From VXYL01 sp965116345 (GTDB lineage: Bacteria > Pseudomonadota > Gammaproteobacteria > Pseudomonadales > Azotimanducaceae), in NCBI GenBank assembly GCA_965116345.1, contig OZ220680.1:186001-250000 (forward strand): a DNA stretch of 64,000 bases, written 5' to 3'. Below are positions 53,864 through 62,020 of this stretch, in pieces. Position 1 is the stretch's first letter; every line of letters starts with the position of its first letter. Below the pieces are notes generated by a model. That model had not been told where the DNA came from. It made no database searches and saw nothing but the letters and a program-made list of their open reading frames with translations. The translations under genes were made by a program, and so were the position numbers.

Positions 53864-54085
53864 GTCCCGTCGGCACTCAGCCAACATACGAAACTCGTGC
53901 ACAGTGCCGCGCAGTGTGCTATGTCTTTGATGTTTGCCATTGAAGTGCGGCAGCAACCTCATCGGGAAGGGTATGCGAGATGCGCGAGAGGATCCTAATC
54001 GAACAGCGCCGTCCGGCACGGCGGAAACCGCAGTGAACGGGCGATTCCGCTTGACATTCCGGGATGATGCCGTCCGTATAATCTC
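53864..54085 (+). promoter_or_regulatory. Repeat block B, copy 2, with sigma-70-type promoter
   Basis: TTGACA at 54051-54056, 20-bp spacer, TATAAT at 54077-54082; spacer sequence differs from copy 1 but length and hexamers match. Predicted start of transcription near 54089, inside the repeat, 35 nt before the GTG of the surface-protein gene. Confidence 0.75.
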
Positions 54086-54120
54086 GCCGAGCCGAGCCGA
54101 GCCGAGCCGAGCCGAGCCGA
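54086..54120. repeat. Pentanucleotide tandem repeat (GCCGA)7
   Basis: Seven perfect units (same unit as CGAGC at 48081-48140 in another phase) filling the whole predicted leader up to GCC-GTG. All three frames of the repeat are open, but an in-frame TAA at 54079 and lack of a start codon mean it is probably not translated. Confidence 0.95.
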
Positions 54121-54123
54121 GCC

Positions 54124-57100
54124 GTGAAACCCCTCCACGCGGCTCAAGGGTCTGCCCGGCGCCGCATCCCGGGGCCGACACCATCTTCGTCTGACGCCGG
54201 CCCCTACTCGTCCGTCCGCTCCTCCGCACGACCAGCGACTGAACCTGCCGCGGCGGAATCCGCCCAACCGAACGCTTCCTCGTCGGCCAGCCCAGATCCT
54301 TCCCCCGCCCACGCCTCGGCGGATCATTCGGTCGTCCAGCGCCTGCGGCACAGCCTTGCCGCTTTACTGCTCGGCCTGCCGCTGCTGCTCGGCCTCGCCG
54401 CCCCGGTCGCGGCACAGGCCCAGAACACGGTGACCTTCGCCGAAGACGTGATCTACACGTCGGCCGAGACCACCGACGTGGAGGGGCACAACTTCCGGGC
54501 GCTGTACTTGACGCCGGTCCTGCGCAACGCCAAAGCCACTGACGTGTATGTGCATATGCGGACGGTGCAGCCGACCGAGAACCTCAATGGCTACGCACCC
54601 GCGCGCATCGGAAGCACTTTCAGCCTCCATCACGCCGTCCCCATCGTCGACAGGCGGGGAACCCGGATACCTGCCCGACAAACCGAATTCCCGGTCCAAA
54701 CGTCTCTCTTGCCGGGGAGCTGCGGCAAGTACTTCTTCGTGGAGATCACGAAAGTCACCACCGACGGACAGCCGAACAGCACCAACATCGACTCCAGCGT
54801 GGCCATCGGAAACCCCAGCCGTGTCACGGTGTTTATCGATCACTGTCTCGTCAGCAACAACGGTCAGACAGATGATGGGGGTGGCCCTGGGACCACTTCG
54901 CGAACCTTGATCCAAGCAGGCCGTGGCCAAGCGTTCACCACCGGCAGCCACAAGCCAGGCTACACGCTGACCAGCGTTGATGTGGTGTTCGAGAAAATCG
55001 AAGTTGGGGACATCTTCAGGAAGAACGATCCGCAGCTTGCCGTCACCATCCGAAATGATTCCAGCGGACTCCCGGGGACGACTGTCGGCAAGCTGACTCT
55101 TCCTTCCACTTCTCCAGCGACTTTCGATAGCAACGATCTGAACGAGGACCAGACGTTCACCTTTAGCGCACCCGGCAAAGGCATCAAACTCAAGCCCTCA
55201 TCCACGTATTTTGTGGTGTTCGAGGCCGTTGGTTCGCGCCTCACTGACGTCACATTCCGTAGCGTTCGTTCGAATGCCGAGAATGCGGGTGGCGCAGCCG
55301 GTTTCAGCATTGCGAATGAAGGTGCAGAGTACGTTTGGTACGCCGATCCTCAACATTGGACGCCACGTGGCAATAGCCTCCAGATCAGCGTCAATGGGGA
55401 ACCGAACCCCATCACGGATCTGGTTCAGATGTCTGATCCGACCCTCAGCGTTGCCGAGTTCGGCAATCACAAGGCCAACGGCGGCGTAAGGGTCGTGGTG
55501 GAAATCGGCGACGGGCTCAGTCCGCAGGGCCACGCCCGCACCATCAACTACACGGTCGCCGGGTCGGCGGACCGTGGTGATGGCAAGGACTACACCATTG
55601 ATGGCTGCACGTCCTCATCCTGCAGTATGAGGCTGCCCGCGAACCGGCACAGTGACTGGATCACCATCAACGTGAACGACGACGGCATCGACGAGATGGA
55701 CGAGACCATCATCCTCACCCTGCAGGACGGCAGCGGCTACACGGTGAACAATGCCATGAAAACGACCACGGTAACGATTGCCGACGACGACACCCGGGGA
55801 CTTCAGTTCCATCGGCGCTGGGCGGACGTGGACGAGGGTAGCAGCGAGACCCTCACGCTGAGGCTGTCATCGCAGCCGACGGCCGCGGTGACGGTCAAGA
55901 TCGCCTCCAACAACCAGGATGTGACGGTCAGCCCGACCTCGCTCACTTTCAACCCCAGCGGCAGCAATCTCTGGAGCCGGGCGCGGAATGTGACGGTATC
56001 GGCCGCGCAGGACGACGACGCGGTGGACGACACCGCGACCCTGACCTACACCACGTCGGGCGGGGACTACGGCGGCGCCAACGCGCTGAGCATCGCCCGG
56101 CCAGTCAGCGTTGACGACGACGACACCGCCGACCCGACCGCGCCCCGGCTGCCCCGGATCAGTGTCACCGGCGGGGCCGACGTGACCGAAGGCGGCGCCG
56201 CCGGCTTCACGGTGAACGCCGACCCGGCGCCGACCGCCCGCCTGACGGTCAACGTCGAGGTGGTTGAGCCCCCCGGCCAGGATTTTGTGGCCGCGAGCCA
56301 GGAGGGCGTCAGGACCGTCACGCTGAACGCGGGCGTGGCTTCTGCGACCTTCACCGTGCGCACGGTGGACGACAACGCCGACGAGGACGACGGCTTCGTG
56401 CAGGTGTACGTGAATGACGGCACCGGCTACGTGGCCGGCCAAGGGGCCGCGGTCACGGTCCTCGACAACGACGACCCGATTCCCGCGGCGTTTTTCCGCT
56501 TCGCATCCTCGGATACACCCGAGCACGGTGGCACCCACGCGGTGCGGGTGGAACTCGACTATCCGGCGCCTTCCGCAGGCCTCACGCTCCGCTACAGCCT
56601 GTCCGGCACCGCCAGAGCCGGCAGCAGCAACGACTACACCATCGAGAATTCCGGCACGCTGAGCATCCCGGGTGGGGACCGCTCCGCGGACATAGCGGTG
56701 GTCATCAACGACGACAGTGCCAGCGAGAACGCCGAGACGGTGATCCTGACGCTCACCGGAGGCACCGGCTACACGGTGGACAGCCAGGGCGCCCGCCCGA
56801 GCGTCCACACTGTGACGATTGAGGACAATGACAGCACCTCAGCCGCCTTCGCGGTGAGTTCGTCGAGTGTCGACGAGGATGTGGGCACGCACAACGTGAC
56901 AGTCACCCTCAGCCAGGCGGCGCCCACCGGCGGATTGACGCTTTCCTACAGCGTCGCCGGTACTGCAACTGCGGGCAGCGGCAACGACTTCACCATCCAG
57001 AACTCGGGCACGGTGAGCATCGCGGCCGGATTGAGCTCCGCGGACATTGCGGTGACCATCATCGACGACAATGCCTTCGAGAACGCCGAGACGGTGATTC

Positions 57101-59733
57101 TGACGCTGACCGGCGGCACCGGCTATACGCTCGGCAGTACGACAACCCACACGCTCACCATCAACACCAGCGATCAGGCGCCGATCAGCGCCAGACTGGC
57201 TTTTGTCGGCGGTTCCCCCTTGCCTGAAGGGGGCGATCTTTATTTCAATCTCCTCTTCAGCCGGGCGTTGGGCAGCAACGAGACGGTGACGCTGCCGCTG
57301 ACCATCGGTGGCACGGCTACCCTCGGCACCGACTACCGGCTGACCTGCCGGTTGTATGAAGACGCGGTGTTCTACACCTGTAACGGCTTCAACGGCAACA
57401 ATCCGACCATCACCTTTGACGGTGCGGTCCTGCAGGGTGATCGCCGCCCCGCGGGGCCACTGCACCTGGAGGTGCTGGAGGACAACACGTCCGAATCAAA
57501 CGAGACGGTGGTGTTGTCACTCGGTGGCGGTCCGGCCCTCACGACGACGATCACCGATGCCCCGTCGTCGGTCGCGGTGGAGTTCCTTCGCGGCACCTAC
57601 AGCGTCAATGAAAGCGCCCTTGTTTTCCAACCGATCTTCGGCGTGACTCCGGCGAATGGACGCGATCTGACGATTCCACTGATCTATACGGACACCTCGG
57701 CCACCGGCGGCGCGGACTACACCAGGGTTGGCCAACTGGTCCTGGAGGCGAACGGCCAGACGAGACAATCCATGGACATTCCCATCCTCGAGGACACGGT
57801 CCATCAAGGCGATGAGACCTTCACGGTGGCCATCGACACGGCGAACCTGCCGGCGGGCGTCACGGCGGGGTCGATCAACGCGGCGACGGTCACCATCGTG
57901 GACGACGACCCGTCGCCGGGAACACCCTCGGCATCCTTCGCTTCCGGGTCTTCGAGCGCGGCCGAGAACGCCGGCACGCGCAACGTGAGGGTCAACCTTT
58001 CCCCGGCCGCGCCTTCCGGCGGCCTGACGCTGTCCTACCAAGTCACCGGCACCGCGACGGCGGGCAGCGACTTCACCATCCGGAACTCCGGCACGCTGAG
58101 GGTCGCGGCGGAGGCGACCTCGGCGGTCATCCCGGTTGCCATCAGCGACGATGCCACCCGGGAATACGCCGAGACGGTGATCCTGACCCTCACCGGCGGC
58201 ACGGGCTACACGCTGGGCAGCACGACGACCCACACGCTCACCATCACGGACAATGACGGTGACGACATTCCGGCGGCAACGGTTTCCGTGAGCGACGCGC
58301 AGGGATACAAAGCCTGCGAGAGCATCACCTTCACGATCAAGGTCAACCGGGCGATCGATGCGGAGTTCGAACCGAACGGGGTCGGCATTTCGATCCGGAC
58401 CCGGGAGTTGGACCCGGTGTCGGCGGAGGAGGGAACGAACTTCCACGCCAACGCAGAAACGTTCCAGCTAAATCCCGGTGACAATCTGCACAAGAAGTTC
58501 CGGGTGCGCTTGGTCGAATCGCCGAACGAGGGCGAGGAGCCGAAGACCTTCGAAGTGGTCCTCCACGACGTGACCGGCGCCGAGATCGGTGATGGTGTCG
58601 CGGTCGGCACGATCCTGGATGACTTCCCCGTGGCAGGTTGTCCGACCGGTCTGGCGCATGCGCCGCTGCTGCCGAGCGCATCGAACCCGCTGCGCGAGGG
58701 GTTCGTGCGGATCGTCAACCCGTCCACGCAATCCGGCGAAGTGCGGATCGTGGCCGTCGACGACGCCGGTTGGCACAGCGCGCCGGTCACCCTGGGCATC
58801 GGCGCCGGCGCGTCCGCGCAGTTCACGTCGAGCGACCTCGAATGGGGCAACGCGGCCCTGGGGCTGAGCGGTGCCACCGGGCCGGGCACCGGCGACTGGC
58901 GACTCGAGATCGCCAGCGACCTCGACATCGAGGTGCTGCCGTATGTGCGCGCCACCGACGGCACGCTGAGCGCGATGGGTGACATCGCTCCGGTGGCGGA
59001 AAACGTCCACCGAGTAGCGCTGTTCAACCCCGCGGACAGTCCGGATGCGGCCAGCAAGCTGCGCCTGACCAACCGGGGCGCGCAAGCGCTGCGCGCGGAC
59101 ATCACCGGCATCGACGACGCCGGCACCTCGCCGGGCGGCATGGTGTCGGTGGACATCGAAGCGGACGCATCGGTATTGCTTGACGCGGCGGAGCTGGAAA
59201 CCGGCGGATCGAACCTGCTTGGCGCGCTCGCCGACGGCGAGGGCCGGTGGCGGCTTGATATCGCCTCGGACGGCGACCTTGTGGTGATGAACCTCATCGA
59301 GACTTCCGACGGCAATCTCACGAACCTGTCCAACGCCACCGCCTCGGCCGTACCGGCCCGCAAGGCCCATCTCGTGGATCGCTTCCCGTCCAGTGCCGAT
59401 ATATCCAACGAGCAGGGCGTGGTGCGCATCGTCAACAGGTCCGGGCGCTCCGCCTCGATCCGCATCGAGCCGAACGACGGCACGGGCTGGCGCTACGCAC
59501 CGCTCACACTGACGCTCGGCGCCCACGAAGCGGCCAACCTCGGCACCTGGGATCTTGAGCTGGGCAACGCGACCAAGGGCCTGTCCGGCAGATCCGGACC
59601 CGGCGCGGGCGGCGCCTGGCGTATGGCAATCTCCAGCGACAGCGACATCGAAGTGCTGACCTACACCCGCGCTCCCAACGGCCTGCTCAAGCTTCCGCCC
59701 GGGGACGCGGAGACCGAAGACAAGGCACGGTAG
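54124..59733 (+). CDS. Large Calx-beta domain surface protein (element B cargo)
   Basis: 1869 residues. GTG 54124 is the only standard start before the export signal; no Shine-Dalgarno is visible. A ~75-residue Ser/Pro/Ala-rich N-region precedes a hydrophobic core LAALLLGLPLLLGLAAPVAA (about residues 80-98). Residues ~270-420 resemble choice-of-anchor domains. From ~438 to ~1490 come about nine Calx-beta-like repeats with Ca-binding DDD turns and the recurrent ETVILTLTGGTGYT block. The last ~370 residues are three copies of a ~120-residue unit (FVRIVNPS..SGEVRI..DD.G, WRLEIASD.DIEVL.Y.R..DG). No membrane anchor or sorting signal seen. Likely adhesion or surface interaction. Confidence 0.88.
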   Translation: MKPLHAAQGSARRRIPGPTPSSSDAGPYSSVRSSARPATEPAAAESAQPNASSSASPDPSPAHASADHSVVQRLRHSLAALLLGLPLLLGLAAPVAAQAQNTVTFAEDVIYTSAETTDVEGHNFRALYLTPVLRNAKATDVYVHMRTVQPTENLNGYAPARIGSTFSLHHAVPIVDRRGTRIPARQTEFPVQTSLLPGSCGKYFFVEITKVTTDGQPNSTNIDSSVAIGNPSRVTVFIDHCLVSNNGQTDDGGGPGTTSRTLIQAGRGQAFTTGSHKPGYTLTSVDVVFEKIEVGDIFRKNDPQLAVTIRNDSSGLPGTTVGKLTLPSTSPATFDSNDLNEDQTFTFSAPGKGIKLKPSSTYFVVFEAVGSRLTDVTFRSVRSNAENAGGAAGFSIANEGAEYVWYADPQHWTPRGNSLQISVNGEPNPITDLVQMSDPTLSVAEFGNHKANGGVRVVVEIGDGLSPQGHARTINYTVAGSADRGDGKDYTIDGCTSSSCSMRLPANRHSDWITINVNDDGIDEMDETIILTLQDGSGYTVNNAMKTTTVTIADDDTRGLQFHRRWADVDEGSSETLTLRLSSQPTAAVTVKIASNNQDVTVSPTSLTFNPSGSNLWSRARNVTVSAAQDDDAVDDTATLTYTTSGGDYGGANALSIARPVSVDDDDTADPTAPRLPRISVTGGADVTEGGAAGFTVNADPAPTARLTVNVEVVEPPGQDFVAASQEGVRTVTLNAGVASATFTVRTVDDNADEDDGFVQVYVNDGTGYVAGQGAAVTVLDNDDPIPAAFFRFASSDTPEHGGTHAVRVELDYPAPSAGLTLRYSLSGTARAGSSNDYTIENSGTLSIPGGDRSADIAVVINDDSASENAETVILTLTGGTGYTVDSQGARPSVHTVTIEDNDSTSAAFAVSSSSVDEDVGTHNVTVTLSQAAPTGGLTLSYSVAGTATAGSGNDFTIQNSGTVSIAAGLSSADIAVTIIDDNAFENAETVILTLTGGTGYTLGSTTTHTLTINTSDQAPISARLAFVGGSPLPEGGDLYFNLLFSRALGSNETVTLPLTIGGTATLGTDYRLTCRLYEDAVFYTCNGFNGNNPTITFDGAVLQGDRRPAGPLHLEVLEDNTSESNETVVLSLGGGPALTTTITDAPSSVAVEFLRGTYSVNESALVFQPIFGVTPANGRDLTIPLIYTDTSATGGADYTRVGQLVLEANGQTRQSMDIPILEDTVHQGDETFTVAIDTANLPAGVTAGSINAATVTIVDDDPSPGTPSASFASGSSSAAENAGTRNVRVNLSPAAPSGGLTLSYQVTGTATAGSDFTIRNSGTLRVAAEATSAVIPVAISDDATREYAETVILTLTGGTGYTLGSTTTHTLTITDNDGDDIPAATVSVSDAQGYKACESITFTIKVNRAIDAEFEPNGVGISIRTRELDPVSAEEGTNFHANAETFQLNPGDNLHKKFRVRLVESPNEGEEPKTFEVVLHDVTGAEIGDGVAVGTILDDFPVAGCPTGLAHAPLLPSASNPLREGFVRIVNPSTQSGEVRIVAVDDAGWHSAPVTLGIGAGASAQFTSSDLEWGNAALGLSGATGPGTGDWRLEIASDLDIEVLPYVRATDGTLSAMGDIAPVAENVHRVALFNPADSPDAASKLRLTNRGAQALRADITGIDDAGTSPGGMVSVDIEADASVLLDAAELETGGSNLLGALADGEGRWRLDIASDGDLVVMNLIETSDGNLTNLSNATASAVPARKAHLVDRFPSSADISNEQGVVRIVNRSGRSASIRIEPNDGTGWRYAPLTLTLGAHEAANLGTWDLELGNATKGLSGRSGPGAGGAWRMAISSDSDIEVLTYTRAPNGLLKLPPGDAETEDKAR

Positions 59734-59770
59734 CGGCAGCGGCCGCCCGCGGCCGTTCCCGGGAACTGGT

Positions 59771-59906
59771 CGGCCGGGATGCCACGCCCGCGCCGGGCCG
59801 GACCGGTCGTTGCAGATCGCCGCGCGGCTTCCGGCGTCCCGGCGGGCTCGCGTCGACCGTGGGCCTGTGGCGCAAGCCGCCGCGCCCCGTCACTACCCCG
59901 GGTGTC
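59771..59906. repeat. Repeat block C, copy 2
   Basis: Counterpart of 50737-50872, 38 bp after the surface-protein stop. Here it is not preceded by recombinase sequence, and the 15-bp inverted partner is missing. Confidence 0.9.
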
Positions 59907-59961
59907 ACGATCTCGGCTTCAAGGGCCTGCTTTTAGAACGCGGGTTTACGAAAGGTGGACT

Positions 59962-60042
59962 CGCTGCCGCCGTAGAAGTCCCGCGCCAGCGAAACTTCTA
60001 CGCATCCGCAAGGATGGCCCGCGACCGTCAGGTCGCGCTACC
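59962..60042. repeat. Right junction of element B within a REP-like repeat
   Basis: CGCTGCCGCCGTAGAAG (59962-59978) is the element end; the GTAGAAGT at its edge pairs with ACTTCTAC (59994-60001) to make a hairpin, followed by ATCC-gcaa-GGAT and GCGCGACC-gtca-GGTCGCGC hairpins. From GAAGTCC onward it matches the repeat at 35695-35755 in reverse complement. So the target was a member of a dispersed palindromic repeat. The repeat runs into the 3' end of the SDR gene. Confidence 0.7.
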
Positions 60043-60808
60043 GCGGCTGCATCCGAATGCCCCCGTCGAGACGGATGGTCTCGCCGTTCAGATAGGGATT
60101 CTCGATGATCTGGCGCGCCAGCAGCGCGTACTCGTCCGATGTGCCAAGGCGGTTGGGGAACTGCACCATGCCGATGAGCGGCACGCGTACCTGTTCCGGC
60201 ATGCCGGTCACCATCGGCGTCTCGAAGATGCCCGGCGCGATCGTGCACACGCGTATGCCGTCGCGGGCCAGATCACGCGCGACGGGTAGCGTCATACCCA
60301 CCACGCCACCCTTGCTGGCGCTGTAGGCGGCCTGGCCGATCTGGCCGTCGAAAGCCGCCACCGACGCGGTGTTGATGATCACGCCGCGTTCGCCGTCGGG
60401 ACCGAAGGGTTCGTTGTCCCGCATCCTTGCCGCGCACAGCCTCAGCGAGTTGAACGTGCCGACGAGGTTGACCTGGATGACGAAGTTGAAGGCGGCAAGG
60501 TCGAGGGGGCCGTTCCGCCCCACGGTGCGGCCTGCGGTGCCGATGCCGGCGCAGTTGACGTCTATGTGGATCGCCCCGAAACGCTCGGTGACCCCATCGA
60601 TCGCGGTGGCGACCGAGTCGGCATCCGTGACGTCGGCGGCATAGGCCACCGCGGCGTCGCCGAGTTCCGCTGCCAGGTGCTCGGCGAGTTCCGCGTTGCG
60701 GTCGAGGATGGCGACCTTTCCGCCCGCCGCGACGATCGTCTCCGCCGTGGCCCTGCCCAAGCCGGATGCGCCTCCGGTGACGACCGCGACCTTGTCCCTG
60801 ATGTCCAT
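60038..60808 (-). CDS. Short-chain dehydrogenase/reductase (3-hydroxyacyl-CoA dehydrogenase type 2-like)
   Basis: 256 residues. Classical SDR: NAD motif TGGASGLGRAT (residues 12-22), DVTD, NCAGIGTA, catalytic Ser in INTASVAAFDGQ, YSASKGG active site. AFDGQIGQAAYSASKGG and GIFETPMV with MPEQVR match the HSD17B10/3-hydroxy-2-methylbutyryl-CoA dehydrogenase group. Probably fatty or branched-chain acid oxidation. ATG 60808 has GGGAGAA 6 bp upstream. Divergent from murB. Confidence 0.9.
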   Translation of the reverse strand: MDIRDKVAVVTGGASGLGRATAETIVAAGGKVAILDRNAELAEHLAAELGDAAVAYAADVTDADSVATAIDGVTERFGAIHIDVNCAGIGTAGRTVGRNGPLDLAAFNFVIQVNLVGTFNSLRLCAARMRDNEPFGPDGERGVIINTASVAAFDGQIGQAAYSASKGGVVGMTLPVARDLARDGIRVCTIAPGIFETPMVTGMPEQVRVPLIGMVQFPNRLGTSDEYALLARQIIENPYLNGETIRLDGGIRMQPR

Positions 60809-60952
60809 GTGTTCTCCCTGTTGGACCCGTCTGCCGACGGCTTCGGGCGCTATGATAACCACCATGGGTTACGTTCCGCCGGACCGCCTGCAGCACGCCG
60901 GACAAAGTCTCGGCGTTGCTGAGACCCTCACCTTCCGGTTGACCGGCCGGAC

Positions 60953-62020
60953 ATGAGCTGCCAGCACGACGCCTCGACGGCTTCGATCCCGCGGCGTGCC
61001 CTTGTGCCCAATACCCTGGGTGTTGCCTGCCAGACCGACGAGATTCGCATCGCCTCGGACGAAGAGTCCCTTGCCAGGTGCTTCACCGAGGCCGACACGG
61101 AGCAGATTCCGGTCACTGTGGTGGGAGGTGGATCGAACCTGGTGTTGCGTTCCCGGCTCCCGGGCATGGTCGTCCTCGTTAGGCTCAAGGGTGTGTCATA
61201 CGAGCGGCTCGACGCCGAGACGTGGCGTGTTAGCGCCGCTGCTGGCGAGACCTGGCAGGACGTGGTCAGCGAGACCCTGGGAAAGGCCATCGGAGGGCTC
61301 GAGAACCTCGTCCTCATACCGGGTTCCGTGGGCGCGGCACCGATACAGAACATCGGTGCCTACGGCCGGGAGCTGGCCGAGGTGCTGGAATCCGTGGTGG
61401 TGTTCGACCGCCAACGGTTGGCCTTCGAGACCCTGGGCGCCGACGAATGCGGCTTCGGCTACCGGGACAGCCGCTTCAAGAGCGACGCCGCCGGTCGTTT
61501 CGTCATCACCCGCGTCACCATGGTGCTCGGGCGGTCGGAACTCGTCGCCGACTATCCCGACGTGGCTCGCTGGCTGCATGAAGCCGGTGGGCCGGTGGAT
61601 CGCGACGCCGTTGCCCGCGCCGTCGAAGCCGTGCGCCGCCGCAAGCTCCCCGATCCGGTGCGCATCGGCAATGTGGGCAGCTTCTTCAAGAACCCGTTCG
61701 TGACGATGGGTGAACTCGACGCCATCCGCGCCAGAATCGACATCGACGACCATTCGCTACCCGGCGAATCGCGGCGCAAGATTCCGGCAGCGCGCTTGAT
61801 CGACCGCGCCGGGTGGACGGGCGTCCGGCGAGGCGCCGTCCAAGTCTGGCCCCGACAACCGCTGGTGCTCGTCAACCACGGAGGTGCCACCGGGCGGCAC
61901 GTCCTCGACTTCGCCCGGCGGATCCAGGAGGACGTGCACGCCAAGTACGACGTGTTCCTCGAAGTCGAGCCAGCAGTGTTGGGCGAGGACAGGCCTCGCC
62001 CGTTCGCCCCCAGCGACTAG
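60953..62020 (+). CDS. murB: UDP-N-acetylmuramate dehydrogenase (type I MurB)
   Basis: 355 residues. FAD enzyme completing UDP-MurNAc synthesis. NTLGVACQTDEI, VVGGGSNLVLRSRLPGMVV, GLENLVLIPGSVGAAPIQNI (FAD site), catalytic Ser in GNVGSFFKNPFV, C-terminal Glu in DVFLEVEPAVLG. The stop shares a CTAG with the stop of the convergent rne gene. Confidence 0.97.
   Translation: MSCQHDASTASIPRRALVPNTLGVACQTDEIRIASDEESLARCFTEADTEQIPVTVVGGGSNLVLRSRLPGMVVLVRLKGVSYERLDAETWRVSAAAGETWQDVVSETLGKAIGGLENLVLIPGSVGAAPIQNIGAYGRELAEVLESVVVFDRQRLAFETLGADECGFGYRDSRFKSDAAGRFVITRVTMVLGRSELVADYPDVARWLHEAGGPVDRDAVARAVEAVRRRKLPDPVRIGNVGSFFKNPFVTMGELDAIRARIDIDDHSLPGESRRKIPAARLIDRAGWTGVRRGAVQVWPRQPLVLVNHGGATGRHVLDFARRIQEDVHAKYDVFLEVEPAVLGEDRPRPFAPSD

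Larger units (their letters stand above)
53386..59978. mobile_element. Element B: recombinase-less element carrying a Calx-beta surface protein
   Basis: Same termini as element A, repeat blocks A, B (with promoter), pentanucleotide repeat and C in the same order, but no integrase or other recombinase. Presumably moved in trans by the integrase of element A. Right end joins a REP-like palindrome upstream of the SDR gene. Confidence 0.65.

Noticed and set aside
54086..54120. Translational phase variation through the pentanucleotide repeat
   Set aside because: No start codon lies upstream in frame and a TAA at 54079 closes the frame, so unit changes would not shift the protein frame.
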